Source of the DNA: an uncultured Eubacteriales bacterium
Lineage (GTDB): Bacteria; Bacillota; Clostridia; TANB77; CAG-508
Reading direction: 5' to 3'
Length of the DNA: 45,922 nucleotides
Assembly (NCBI GenBank): GCA_949288095.1
Contig: CASEIX010000003.1
Location: 1-45,922 of the forward strand
The position numbers and the translations under genes were made by a program. Positions 28,506 to 37,569 of this stretch are shown here, one piece after another. Every line of letters begins with the position of its first letter. The stretch's first letter is position 1. Below the pieces are notes generated by a model. That model did no database searches. It was not told where the DNA came from and saw only the letters and a list, made by a program, of their open reading frames with translations.

Positions 28506-29873
28506 TTACTTAAACTCTGCTATCATATCATACTCACTAACCTCTGTTACTTTACAGTTGATAAAGTGATTTATAATTTCTTCTGACTTTTTATCTGTTT
28601 CATTTTTTATATACACAATTCCATCCATTTCTGGTAGATCTTGCATGGTTCTTCCAATATAATATTTTCCATCAAAAGACATATCTTCAACCAGCACTTT
28701 ATATGTCTTACCAATTTTTTTGCTTTGAATTTCTTTAGAAATTTCTTGTTGTATTTGCATAATTTGGTTATATCTTGCTTTCTTTGTATTTCCATGAATT
28801 TGATTTGGTAATTTTTCTGCTGGTGTTCCATCTTCTTTTGAATACATAAATGTACCTAATTTATCAAACTTTGCAACTTTTACAAATTCTTTCAACTCTT
28901 CAAAATCTTCTTTTGTTTCTCCTGGAAATCCTACAATTAAGCTTGTCCTTAAAACAACATCTGGTATGTTTTTACGAATGGTTTTCAATAAACCTTCTAT
29001 TTGTGTTTTATTGGTTCTTCGATTCATTCTTTTTAGTACTGTATTGGAAATATGTTGGATTGGTATATCAAAATAATTGGCAATCTTATCATTATTTGCA
29101 ACACCATGGATTAGTTGTTCTGTAATACCTTCTGGATAGGCATATAAGAAACGAATCCATTGTATCTCTTCTATTTTACTCAACTTTTCCAATAGTTCTG
29201 GTAATTTCGATTTTCCATATATATCTATTCCATATTTTGTTGTATCTTGAGCTATGACAATTAATTCTTTAATTCCTTTTTTTGCCAACATATTTGCCTC
29301 TTCTAAAATATCTTCCATCTTTCTACTTACAAATGGTCCTCTGATATATGGTATGGCACAATATGTACACTGATTACTACATCCTTCTCCTATTTTGATA
29401 TAAGCATAATTGTTTCCTGTTGTAATGGTTCTATTTAAAAATTCTTGCTCAGTAAACATTGGCATTTGTGGTATCTCTGTTATTTTTTTACTTGTCCTTT
29501 TGTTCTTTCCTTCCACAATACCTCTTTTTAGTAAATCTTCTATTTTATCCCATAATTTATCATAATCCTCTATTTTTATGAATAAATCTACTTCTGGTAA
29601 AGCTTTTACTAATTCTTCATAATATCTTTGAACTAAGCATCCCATAACAATTACATATTGACATCTTTGTTTTTTGTATTCTGCCATTTCCAATATTGTA
29701 TCAATTGCCTCTTCTTTTGCAGATTCTATAAATCCACAAGTATTAATCACTAAAATATCTGCTTTTTCTTCTTCATTCACAATCTGAAATCGATTATTTT
29801 TAAACTTTCCTATTAAACATTCCGTATCTATTAGATTTTTACTACAACCTAGTGATATAAATCCTACATTCAT
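28506..29873 (-). CDS. rimO: Ribosomal protein S12 methylthiotransferase RimO
   Basis: Radical-SAM enzyme that methylthiolates an aspartate of ribosomal protein S12. 455 residues. The N-terminal UPF0004 domain starts NVGFISLGCSKNLIDTE with further Cys in NTCGF and MGCLVQR for one iron-sulfur cluster. The radical-SAM core has CSNQCTYC (CxxxCxxC) in the middle, followed by CAIPYIRGPF. A C-terminal TRAM-like region follows. Start ATG 29873 has an AAAGGA site; the longer frame to 29948 runs into a palindrome and is rejected. Downstream of rng on the same strand. Confidence 0.95.
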   Translation of the reverse strand: MNVGFISLGCSKNLIDTECLIGKFKNNRFQIVNEEEKADILVINTCGFIESAKEEAIDTILEMAEYKKQRCQYVIVMGCLVQRYYEELVKALPEVDLFIKIEDYDKLWDKIEDLLKRGIVEGKNKRTSKKITEIPQMPMFTEQEFLNRTITTGNNYAYIKIGEGCSNQCTYCAIPYIRGPFVSRKMEDILEEANMLAKKGIKELIVIAQDTTKYGIDIYGKSKLPELLEKLSKIEEIQWIRFLYAYPEGITEQLIHGVANNDKIANYFDIPIQHISNTVLKRMNRRTNKTQIEGLLKTIRKNIPDVVLRTSLIVGFPGETKEDFEELKEFVKVAKFDKLGTFMYSKEDGTPAEKLPNQIHGNTKKARYNQIMQIQQEISKEIQSKKIGKTYKVLVEDMSFDGKYYIGRTMQDLPEMDGIVYIKNETDKKSEEIINHFINCKVTEVSEYDMIAEFK

Positions 29874-29901
29874 TTTTTTGCATATCCTTTCTCTTTGATG
29901 G

Positions 29902-29960
29902 AACGTTGGGGACAGGTCAAATCGTTCCAAAATGGAACGATTTGACACGTCCCCAACGTT
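29902..29960. repeat. Near-perfect GTCCCC palindrome between rng and rimO
   Basis: AACGTTGGGGAC (29902-29913) pairs with GTCCCCAACGTT (29949-29960), and GTCAAATCGTTCC (29916-29928) pairs with GGAACGATTTGAC (29934-29946), around a 5-base loop. About 25 paired bases. It begins right after the rng stop and lies ahead of the rimO ribosome site, without a T tract. The GATTTGACACGTCCC half is repeated at 16061-16075. Confidence 0.85.
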
Positions 29961-31145
29961 TCAATTTTTATGGCTACATATATGTTTTCTTGTCATTTCC
30001 ATTAAATCTAGTTTTGTAAATCCTTCTATTTGTGTTTTGCTTCTATCTTTTTTTAGTTCTTCTTTTAATAAATTTTCTATTTCTTTTTTATCTTTTTCTT
30101 CTTGCATATCTATATAATCAATAATGATGATACCTCCTATGTCTCTAAGTCTTAGCTGTTTTGCAATCTCAATAGTCGCTTCTTTGTTAACTTTGAAAAC
30201 GGTATCTTCCATTGTTTTATTTCCTGTGTACTTTCCTGTATTGACATCAATTGCTGTTAATGCTTCCGTTTTATCAATTGTGATAAATCCTCCACATTTT
30301 AGCCATATTTTTCTATTCGTAATTTTATGAATTTGTTGTTCTATGTCATACACTTTAAAAATAGATTCTTCGCTTTTTACGATAATTGATAAATCTTTAT
30401 ATTCTTCATTTTCACTTTTTATTTTTTGAATTTCATTATAATCTATACTATCATTTACGGTTACTTGTGAGATTCCTTTATTTGCTAAGTCCATTAACAT
30501 TTTTTCAACAATATCTTCACTCTTATATAACTGTCTTGGTACTTTTTGTTTTTCATCTTTACTATCTTTAAGAATCCTTTCCCACTTATTTTCCACATAT
30601 TTTATATCATCTATGATTTCTTTTTCTTTTCCTTCTGCTGATGTTCTAATAATAGCTCCATTTCCTTTTGTCATATTTTGTTTTACTACTTTTATTAGTC
30701 GTTCTTGTTCCTCTTTATTTTCTATTTTTTGTGAAACTGTAATAATATCTGTATTTGGCATAAGAACAATATATTTTCCTGGTAAATTAATATGTGTGGA
30801 TATTCTAGCACCTTTTTTTTCATTGCTATCTTTTTTAATTTGTACCAATAATTTTTGATTTGGTTTTATAACAGTACAAATATCTTGATTGATATTTGGT
30901 TTCTCCTTTTTTTCATCTTTCTTTTCTAGAATATCTTTTAAATGGATTAAACTATTTTTTTCTATACCAATATCTACAAATGCTGCTTGCATTCCTTTTA
31001 CAATGTCTTTAACAACACCAATGTAAATATTACCTTCGTTTTTATTATCTTCTTCTCCTTCTTCATAATATTCTATCATTTTTCCATCTTCTATCAATAT
31101 AATTTGTCTTTGCTTTTCGTTTCTTTTTATAAATAATTCTAACAT
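29961..31145 (-). CDS. rng: Ribonuclease E/G family endoribonuclease
   Basis: Cuts single-stranded RNA in mRNA decay and rRNA maturation. 394 residues, short for RNase G (usually about 480-490). An S1 domain sits at about 30-110 (GNIYIGVVKDIVKGMQAAFVDIG). The catalytic part has LKCGGFITIDKTEALTAIDVNTG and GGIIIIDYIDM, whose aspartates bind the metal. It ends LDLMEMTRKHICSHKN, just where other family members continue into the CPxC zinc-link, which is missing. No CGG or alternative frame restores a longer tail, so this looks like a genuinely short form. The stop abuts a palindrome. Confidence 0.88.
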   Translation of the reverse strand: MLELFIKRNEKQRQIILIEDGKMIEYYEEGEEDNKNEGNIYIGVVKDIVKGMQAAFVDIGIEKNSLIHLKDILEKKDEKKEKPNINQDICTVIKPNQKLLVQIKKDSNEKKGARISTHINLPGKYIVLMPNTDIITVSQKIENKEEQERLIKVVKQNMTKGNGAIIRTSAEGKEKEIIDDIKYVENKWERILKDSKDEKQKVPRQLYKSEDIVEKMLMDLANKGISQVTVNDSIDYNEIQKIKSENEEYKDLSIIVKSEESIFKVYDIEQQIHKITNRKIWLKCGGFITIDKTEALTAIDVNTGKYTGNKTMEDTVFKVNKEATIEIAKQLRLRDIGGIIIIDYIDMQEEKDKKEIENLLKEELKKDRSKTQIEGFTKLDLMEMTRKHICSHKN

Positions 31146-31164
31146 CTGATTCTTTCCTCTCTTG

Positions 31165-31725
31165 CTAATTAAATTTATTCATTGCTGAATCTACGCCATT
31201 TTTTATCATTTCTATTATGGCATCTTTTGCTTTATCTGTTCCTATATTTAATTTTTCCTTATCTTCTTCTGATAAAATTTTTCCTATGACATATTGAATT
31301 CTATCATTTTTATATTCAGGTGTTCCAATTCCTACTCTAATTCTTGTAAATTCTTCTGAATGCAAATTTTGTATAACAGATTTCATTCCATTATGAGAAC
31401 CTGGTCCACCTTTTTTTCTTATTTTTATGTTACCCGGTTCTACATCCATATCATCATAGATGACAATGACATTTTCTAAATCTATTTTATAAAACTGAAT
31501 GGCTTCTATCACGCTTTCTCCACTTAAGTTCATATAGGTTTGTGGTTTTAAAAGAATAACTTTTTCATTTTCAATTATTCCTGTACCATAGATTCCCTTA
31601 AATTTATGTTTATTCATTCCAATTGTATATTGTTTTGCTAATTTGTTTATTGTATCAAATCCGATATTATGTCTTGTATTTGCATATTCATTTTCAGGAT
31701 TTCCTAAACCTACTATTAAAAACAT
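31165..31725 (-). CDS. pth: Peptidyl-tRNA hydrolase
   Basis: Releases tRNA from stalled peptidyl-tRNA. 186 residues, standard size. FLIVGLGNPENEYANTRHNIGF at the N-terminus carries the catalytic His of NTRHN. IVIYDDMDVEPGNIKIR and GGPGSHNGMKSVI are also typical. ATG 31725 is used, because the longer frame to 31743 lies over the GAGGAAAG ribosome site. Its stop is 19 bases before rng on the same strand, so the order pth-rng-rimO suggests a translation/RNA operon. Confidence 0.96.
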   Translation of the reverse strand: MFLIVGLGNPENEYANTRHNIGFDTINKLAKQYTIGMNKHKFKGIYGTGIIENEKVILLKPQTYMNLSGESVIEAIQFYKIDLENVIVIYDDMDVEPGNIKIRKKGGPGSHNGMKSVIQNLHSEEFTRIRVGIGTPEYKNDRIQYVIGKILSEEDKEKLNIGTDKAKDAIIEMIKNGVDSAMNKFN

Positions 31726-31826
31726 TTTCTTTCCTCTTTTCAAACAATAATCTATACTATTTTACATTGTTTTCACTACTTTTTCAAGTTTTTATGTCCA
31801 AAAAGTATCCCTTTCATATTATGACA

Positions 31827-31856
31827 CAAAAAAAAGCACTACAAAAAGTGCTTTTC
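31827..31856 (-). terminator. spoVG terminator
   Basis: On the minus strand AAAGCACT-TTTTGT-AGTGCTTT followed by a T run, directly after the spoVG stop. Confidence 0.87.
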
Positions 31857-31864
31857 ATTTATTA

Positions 31865-32137
31865 TTATTCTGCTGATTCCTCTGTTTCTGGAGCTTCATA
31901 AGCCTCTAATATAGCTTTTTGAATTTTCTCTCTAGTTTCAGCATTGATTGGATGAGCTATATCTTTGAATTCTCCGTTTGGAGTTTTTCTACTTGGCATA
32001 GCTATAAATAATCCATTTTGACTTTCGATAACTTTAATATCATGAATAACGAATTCGTTATCGAATGTTACAGAAGCAACAGCTTTCATTCTGTTCTCTG
32101 AATTTACTTTTCTTAAACGTACATCTGTGATTTGCAT
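31865..32137 (-). CDS. spoVG: Septation/sporulation regulator SpoVG
   Basis: Small DNA/RNA-binding regulator affecting septation and sporulation. 90 residues. [56 protein letters not shown] are the conserved family blocks. It ends with an acidic tail [16 protein letters not shown] 32137 fits the GGAAGGTAGG site; the longer frame to 32149 is rejected. Its own terminator and promoter make it monocistronic, divergent from murC. Confidence 0.97.
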   Translation of the reverse strand: MQITDVRLRKVNSENRMKAVASVTFDNEFVIHDIKVIESQNGLFIAMPSRKTPNGEFKDIAHPINAETREKIQKAILEAYEAPETEESAE

Positions 32138-32210
32138 TTTGTAGTGCACCTACCTTCCTTAAGTTTTAAAAAATTTTTGTACATATTTTACTCTTATGTA
32201 CAATTATATT

Positions 32211-32235
32211 ATTCTCCATAAAAAATTTTTTTCCT
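32211..32235 (-). promoter_or_regulatory. Candidate sigma-H type promoter of spoVG
   Basis: On the minus strand AGGA (32235-32232), then 17 bases, then GAAT (32214-32211), the element order and gap I recall for the sigma-H promoter of Bacillus spoVG. A TATAAT immediately follows, so a sigma-A reading is also possible. The rest of the 32138-32472 gap holds no convincing gene. Confidence 0.4.
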
Positions 32236-32393
32236 TCTTTTTTTTACATTTTTTTTATTTTTTTATATAGTAACATTTTTTACAATTCCTAATATACTAA
32301 AATATATACTTTTTCCCCTTGTTTTTTTATAAATGAATTCATTCTTAACTAACCAATCACCTCTATTTTTATCTGTAAATTTCTTTAAAAGTA

Positions 32394-32422
32394 TTGAATT
32401 TTTCACGATATAATTATATAAT
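32394..32422 (+). promoter_or_regulatory. Sigma-A promoter of murC
   Basis: TTGAAT (32394-32399), a 17-base spacer and TATAAT (32417-32422), about 50 bases before ATG 32473. Confidence 0.65.
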
Positions 32423-32472
32423 TCCTTTTGGAATTTTATGCTAATCAAATATTTACAAAGGAGTGTCTTTTA

Positions 32473-33855
32473 ATGCCTAAAATAGATAATTTAAAGAAAT
32501 ATAAAAATATACATATGATTGGAATTGGTGGTGTCAGCATGAGCGGAATTGCTGAAATTCTTCATAACTGGGGATTTCATATTACTGGTTCTGATTTAGC
32601 CAATTCTGAATCTGTTCAAACATTAAAAAATAGAGGAATTAAAGTTACCATTGGACATAATATAGAAGATGTAAAAAAAGCAGATGTTGTTGTTTATTCT
32701 GCTGCTATTAAACCAGAAGATCCTGAAATGGTAGAAGCTAAAAATCAACATATTCCTACTATTGAAAGAGCTGATTTTTTAGGAGAAATTACAAGATGTT
32801 TTAAAGATACAATATGTATTTCTGGAACACATGGAAAAACTACTACCACCTCTATGGTTTCTCTTTGCTTTATGAAAGCTTTAACAGATCCAAGCATACA
32901 AGTAGGTGCTTATTTAAAGCAATTAGATGGTAATTATAGAGTAGGAAATAGTGAACATTTTATTATAGAAGCTTGTGAATATGTAGAAAGCTTTTTAAAA
33001 TTTAGTCCTAAAGCAGAGATTATTTTAAATATTGATAATGATCATTTAGACTATTTTAAAAATCTAGAAAATATAAAAAAAGCATTTATTAAATATGTAA
33101 AGTTATTACCTGAGGATGGTATTTTAATTCTAAATGGAGATGATATCAACTGTTTAGAATTAGCTAAAGAAACAAATGCTAGCCTTATTACTTATGGTGT
33201 TTCTAATAAAGAAGTTGATGTTTATGGTACGAATATTGAATTTAATGATGATGGTTTTGCAAAATTTGATGTTTACTATCACGATAAATTTTTAGATACA
33301 TTCCAATTATCTGTTCCTGGTAAACACAATGTTTCAAATGCTCTTGCTTGTATTTCTATTTGTATGAAATATAATATATCTTTAGATGTCATAAAATCTG
33401 CATTGTTAGAATTTACTGGTGCTCACAGAAGATTTGAATATAAAGGAAAAATCAATAATATAGCCAGTGTTTATGATGATTATGGACATCATCCAACAGA
33501 AATTATTGCTACTGCAAAATCTCTAATGAATAAGAAATATCATGAATCTTGGGTTATTTTCCAACCACATACATATAGTAGAACCAAAAATTTATTAGAT
33601 GATTTTGCCAATGCCTTAATGAATTTTGATCATGTCATTGTATTAGACATTTATGCGGCTAGAGAAACAAATACTTATAACATTTCTTCTAAAGATTTGG
33701 TTTCTAAACTTCAATCTTTAGGAAAAGAAGCTTTATATATACCTGATTTTGATGAATGTGCCAATTATGTAAAAACACATGTTGAAAAAAATGATATTGT
33801 TTTAACCTTAGGTGCTGGAACGGTTACCAATATTGGTCCAATGCTTATTAATTAA
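32473..33855 (+). CDS. murC: UDP-N-acetylmuramate-L-alanine ligase MurC
   Basis: Adds L-alanine to UDP-MurNAc, the first amino-acid step of peptidoglycan precursors; cytoplasmic. 460 residues. The N-terminal nucleotide-sugar domain has MIGIGGVSMSGIAEIL. The ATP loop is CISGTHGKTTTTSM near residue 118, followed by EACEYVESFLKF and the central-domain stretch LNIDNDHLDYF. The C-terminal domain has GAHRRFEYKG and YDDYGHHPTEI, the MurC signature. ATG 32473 follows AAAGGAG; the longer frame to 32428 lacks a site. The stop codon touches the large palindrome. Confidence 0.96.
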   Translation: MPKIDNLKKYKNIHMIGIGGVSMSGIAEILHNWGFHITGSDLANSESVQTLKNRGIKVTIGHNIEDVKKADVVVYSAAIKPEDPEMVEAKNQHIPTIERADFLGEITRCFKDTICISGTHGKTTTTSMVSLCFMKALTDPSIQVGAYLKQLDGNYRVGNSEHFIIEACEYVESFLKFSPKAEIILNIDNDHLDYFKNLENIKKAFIKYVKLLPEDGILILNGDDINCLELAKETNASLITYGVSNKEVDVYGTNIEFNDDGFAKFDVYYHDKFLDTFQLSVPGKHNVSNALACISICMKYNISLDVIKSALLEFTGAHRRFEYKGKINNIASVYDDYGHHPTEIIATAKSLMNKKYHESWVIFQPHTYSRTKNLLDDFANALMNFDHVIVLDIYAARETNTYNISSKDLVSKLQSLGKEALYIPDFDECANYVKTHVEKNDIVLTLGAGTVTNIGPMLIN

Positions 33856-34337
33856 AAAGGGATTTTGGGGACAGACTCATTTTTCCCTTTTTAAATTGAG
33901 ATATCTAAAAAATATAGAATATAAAGTCATTACACGATTTTGTATAAGCTAAATTTTCACAGAAATTCTAAAAGAAAAAAACAAGCCTCTTTCATTCAGG
34001 CTCAAGCAAGTGATATATTCATTTCGCATAATATGTCGAATGTGATTGGAGTGCTTGTACTCTTTCTAAATAAAAAATAAATGAGGAAGCGCGAATTCTT
34101 GCAGCGAGAGGCTCATTTATTTTTTATCTAGAAAGAGTAAAGTACGTATTGAGCCGAGACATTTATAAGAAATGAATATATCACTTGCTTGCCCATGAAC
34201 ATTCCTCATTTTTTTCTTTAAGAATTTCTAGTTTCAAATTTAGATACGCAAAATCGTTTCATTTTTTATATTCTATATTTTTTCTGTATATAAAATTAAA
34301 AAAAGGAAAAATGAGTCTGTCCCCAAAATCCCTTTTA
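33854..34337. repeat. ~480-bp near-palindromic element filling the murC-spoIVB gap
   Basis: Outer 36-bp arms (AAAAGGGATTTTGGGGACAG at the left end and its complement CTGTCCCCAAAATCCCTTTT at the right end) begin inside or next to the two convergent stop codons. Inside, the arms stay complementary almost throughout: AATATAGAATATAAA with TTTATATTCTATATT, CAAGCAAGTGATATATTC with GAATATATCACTTGCTTG, and CTCTTTCTA...ATAAATGAG with CTCATTTAT...TAGAAAGAG. The centre is near 34095. No coding frame is evident. A half-copy lies at 20640-20786. It looks like a MITE-type or REP-derived element; its mobiliser is not in the window. Confidence 0.85.
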
Positions 34338-35567
34338 GTTTACTTCTTTTGATTGTTTTAGCATCAAATCTCCAAATATAGCATAACCTTCTGTTGATGA
34401 ATTTACCAAAACATGCGTAACAGCTCCTACAAATTTTCCATTTTGTATGATAGGTGAACCACTCATTCCTTGAATAATTCCCCCTGTTTTTTCTATTAAT
34501 TCTTCATCAGTCACTTTGATTTCCATACTTTTATTATTATAATTATTATCTCTATATATTTTCGTTATCTCAATTTCATATTCTTTTACAGTTTGATTAT
34601 CTAAACTACATAAAATCATTGCCTTTCCAGTTTTGATTTCTTCTCTCATAGCCACTTCCATTTCTTTACTTGTATCAATATTTAAACTAGATAAATCTTG
34701 TATTTTTCCATATATTCCAAATTCTGTATTTTTAGTAATTTCACCAATCGTTTCTTGTTTTTCTACAGTACCTTGTATTTTTCCAGGATTACCATCTTCT
34801 CCTTTTTTTATATTTAATACTTTTGCTGTTACAAATTCTCCTGATGCAATATTTAATAAATCTCCTGTATCTATATCTGTAATTCCATGCCCTAGTGCTC
34901 CAAAACTTTGTGTTGATGGTTCATAAAAGGTAACTGTTCCGACTCCAGCTGCACTATCTCTCACCCATAAGCCTAATTTATATTCTTCTTCACTTGTTTT
35001 TACTGGTGTTATGCTACATTCTTTTGTTTCTTCATCATGTAGATATTCTATATCTACTTTTTCTCCTTTTGACATATTTACTTTTTCTATTAAATCATCT
35101 GTTGAATTCACAAGATTGTCATTTACTTTTACGATTGTATCTCCTTCTTCTATTCCTGTATTTTCATATGGTTTATATGTTTTACTATCTTCTCCCTCTA
35201 TTTCAGACATTCCCACTACTAAAACACCATTTGTATATAATTTGACACCTGCAATATTTCCAACAGGAATCACTGTTGTCTTAGGAAGTACAGAAACATC
35301 TACACTTTTTAGAAATAGCTTATCAAATAAGCTAACAGATAATGTTTCATTTCCAATTTTATGAATTGTCTTTTCACCTGAATTTGCAGAAACCTCTAAA
35401 ATCTCATCTTCCGAATTTACTGTCATACCAAAAATTGTTTTTAATGATATATTCTCTCCTTCAAATATCGTAATTTCATCTGGTATATAATGAATCACTA
35501 ATATATAACTATACATGATAAACAAAAAAACTAATAATATTATTTTTACTAAAATCTTTTTATACAT
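34335..35567 (-). CDS. spoIVB: SpoIVB family serine peptidase (S55)
   Basis: Secreted from the forespore into the intermembrane space, where it cuts SpoIVFA to start sigma-K activation. 410 residues. One N-terminal membrane segment (about 5-25); a PDZ domain at about 105-180 (YENTGIEEGDTIVKVNDNLV); the S55 peptidase domain with FGALGHGITDID (His) and GGIIQGMSGSPIIQNG (catalytic Ser). ATG 35567 is chosen for its AGGAGCG site; the frame to 35624 is not supported. It ends on the large palindrome. It follows the Tad-like operon on the same strand but is probably a separate unit. Confidence 0.93.
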   Translation of the reverse strand: MYKKILVKIILLVFLFIMYSYILVIHYIPDEITIFEGENISLKTIFGMTVNSEDEILEVSANSGEKTIHKIGNETLSVSLFDKLFLKSVDVSVLPKTTVIPVGNIAGVKLYTNGVLVVGMSEIEGEDSKTYKPYENTGIEEGDTIVKVNDNLVNSTDDLIEKVNMSKGEKVDIEYLHDEETKECSITPVKTSEEEYKLGLWVRDSAAGVGTVTFYEPSTQSFGALGHGITDIDTGDLLNIASGEFVTAKVLNIKKGEDGNPGKIQGTVEKQETIGEITKNTEFGIYGKIQDLSSLNIDTSKEMEVAMREEIKTGKAMILCSLDNQTVKEYEIEITKIYRDNNYNNKSMEIKVTDEELIEKTGGIIQGMSGSPIIQNGKFVGAVTHVLVNSSTEGYAIFGDLMLKQSKEVN

Positions 35568-35656
35568 ATACGCTCCTATTTTAGATTTTATAATATTATT
35601 AGCTTTTTTTATTTTTTTATACATTTTTAAATCTATTGTATTTTTATAATAATAAA

Positions 35657-37489
35657 TTAATGATTGATATATGCCACTATTAAATTAATATCTACCATAT
35701 CAATTACACCATCTCGATTAACATCTGCTTTATCCATTTGTTCATCTGTCAGTACGGCTCGTCCTGCTATATATGCTTGTATATAGTTTGCATCTGTAGA
35801 GTCCAGTACTCCATCATCAATGACATCACCTAATCCATTTGGTCCTAAAGTTAAAGTTTGAAGTCTAAATTCATTTACATGTTGTTCTGCATTTCTAAAT
35901 ACTTTGTACATACTATATCGTTCTCTACCTAATGCTGTATAATATAATTTTGCCAGTGTTTTATTACTTAATCCATCCAGATATGCATAAATATTCTCAA
36001 ATGAACTTTCTGTATTTGTTTGAGCCACATAACAAGTATAACATCCTAAATTCCAATGTGGATAAAAATACAAAGTGATTTCTGATTCTGTACTTCCTAA
36101 AGATTTTCTTTCCATATCAACATTAAATACGCCTCTTGATGTTGTTGCATTTACCATATTTTCTAAACCTTTATGAGTTACTCTATGATATTCACTATTA
36201 CTATCATTAACATTTTCTATAATATAGATAGAATTTTCTGTTACAACTTCTTCATTTTTATTATTATTAATAACAGAATATCCATTATATATCTTTCCAC
36301 CAATACTTAATCCTTGTAAAAAACTAATCAAGCAAACATTATCTAATATTCTTGCCCAATCTTCTTCTGCTAATTTTGGCATTCTAAATTCATATGTTCC
36401 TGTTCCAAAATTATTATAATTTGCTAATGAAACCGTTAAATTGCTTTCAATGACATAACGAATAACTGCCATTCTATGATTGTTAAACGTAGAATCAGAC
36501 TCTTCTATACCATCAAAATCAAATATATTATTGTCTGCATCTGTAAAACTATATATGACATCTCCATCAGCATTTGTAATATCATTTACTCCTACAGCAT
36601 TTGATGATTTCAAACTTGTAACACCATAACTTTGTAATCTTTGCTTAAATTCATAGGCTTCTACATAATAACGATATCCCATATCATTGTTTTCATTTCT
36701 AAATGGATTAGCAATTGTACTTTTTCTTCCATTCGTTATTGTAAACCATGTATTCGTATTATCATTTTCTCTATAATATTTTACACCATTGATTTTTATG
36801 TATGCATACTCCACATCACCTACACGCTCTCTTAATTGTGGTTCTGAAGTAATACTAACGCCTCTATATTGAACTTCTCCTGTTGCATCATTATAATACA
36901 AACTATCATCTAACAAATATCCTGCATCATTAATTGCTTTTCCATTCTGATCTGTTCCTTGTACTGTAATATAGTTATCAAGAGAATAGGTTATTGTCAC
37001 ATCTAATTGTCCTTTTACATATCGACAACTATAATAGATATATGGCTTTAAACCTGTAACTTCTTCTCCATTAGTATATGTAGCATTAGCTGGTAAACGA
37101 CTTCTTGTTTCTTCATCTAATGTATTTTCAAATGGTGAATAAATATAAAAACCATCATATAAGGTAAATACCAATGCTGGTACATATTCTTTTAAATTAT
37201 CACTATTATACCCTGCCATATTAAAATTATTAGCAATAGATGTAAAAAAACTATTTGCTGCTGCTTCGATATCCCTCATTTTGGAATTTATGATATCTGA
37301 TGTACTACTGTTTACAGTATTTAATTGAAATGCTTTTATGGCATCATATGTTGCATTATCCAATTTTGTATCATAAGATATTTGTAAATCTAATGTATCC
37401 AATTGTGCCCCAATATATGCTGAAAAAACTAATGATATTGGTAACATGATAATGACAAAAACAACGGCTAAATATTGATATTTCATCAT
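35657..37489 (-). CDS. Membrane-anchored Tad-operon protein with C-terminal dockerin
   Basis: 610 residues. One N-terminal hydrophobic segment (about 5-28, QYLAVVFVIIMLPISLVFSA) is followed by LDLQISYDTKLDNATYDAIKAF, a layout like TadE/TadG-type pseudopilins. A large extracellular region of about 500 residues has no family I can name. The last ~65 residues contain two dockerin-type calcium repeats: DVIDDGVLDSTDANYIQAYI and DVNRDGVIDMVDINLIVAYI. Last gene of the pilin-like run, separated from it by a 13-bp hairpin. Tandem ATGs at 37489/37486. Role inferred: surface part that may bind a cohesin-like partner. Confidence 0.78.
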   Translation of the reverse strand: MMKYQYLAVVFVIIMLPISLVFSAYIGAQLDTLDLQISYDTKLDNATYDAIKAFQLNTVNSSTSDIINSKMRDIEAAANSFFTSIANNFNMAGYNSDNLKEYVPALVFTLYDGFYIYSPFENTLDEETRSRLPANATYTNGEEVTGLKPYIYYSCRYVKGQLDVTITYSLDNYITVQGTDQNGKAINDAGYLLDDSLYYNDATGEVQYRGVSITSEPQLRERVGDVEYAYIKINGVKYYRENDNTNTWFTITNGRKSTIANPFRNENNDMGYRYYVEAYEFKQRLQSYGVTSLKSSNAVGVNDITNADGDVIYSFTDADNNIFDFDGIEESDSTFNNHRMAVIRYVIESNLTVSLANYNNFGTGTYEFRMPKLAEEDWARILDNVCLISFLQGLSIGGKIYNGYSVINNNKNEEVVTENSIYIIENVNDSNSEYHRVTHKGLENMVNATTSRGVFNVDMERKSLGSTESEITLYFYPHWNLGCYTCYVAQTNTESSFENIYAYLDGLSNKTLAKLYYTALGRERYSMYKVFRNAEQHVNEFRLQTLTLGPNGLGDVIDDGVLDSTDANYIQAYIAGRAVLTDEQMDKADVNRDGVIDMVDINLIVAYINH

Positions 37490-37520
37490 AATTCTATCTT
37501 TCCTTTGTATCTAATTTTTT

Positions 37521-37551
37521 AATAGCCTGTAATTCTTCATTACAGGCTATT
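37521..37551. other. Perfect 13-bp hairpin inside the Tad-like operon
   Basis: AATAGCCTGTAAT pairs perfectly with ATTACAGGCTATT around TCTTC. On the operon strand it is followed by A-rich, not T-rich, sequence, so it is more likely an mRNA-processing or stability element that separates the pilin-like genes from the dockerin gene. Confidence 0.6.
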
Positions 37552-37569
37552 TCATAATATATTACAATG

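Noticed and set aside
29961..31145. Possible CGG frameshift to explain the short rng
   Set aside because: No in-frame CGG near the end and no frame continuing into a zinc-link; the gene is simply short.
32263..32448. 61-codon minus-strand frame in the spoVG-murC gap
   Set aside because: Covers the murC promoter and ribosome site region, has no ribosome site of its own and shows AT-driven composition only.
33854..34337. Insertion sequence with transposase
   Set aside because: No coding frame of useful length inside the palindrome; at most a non-autonomous element.
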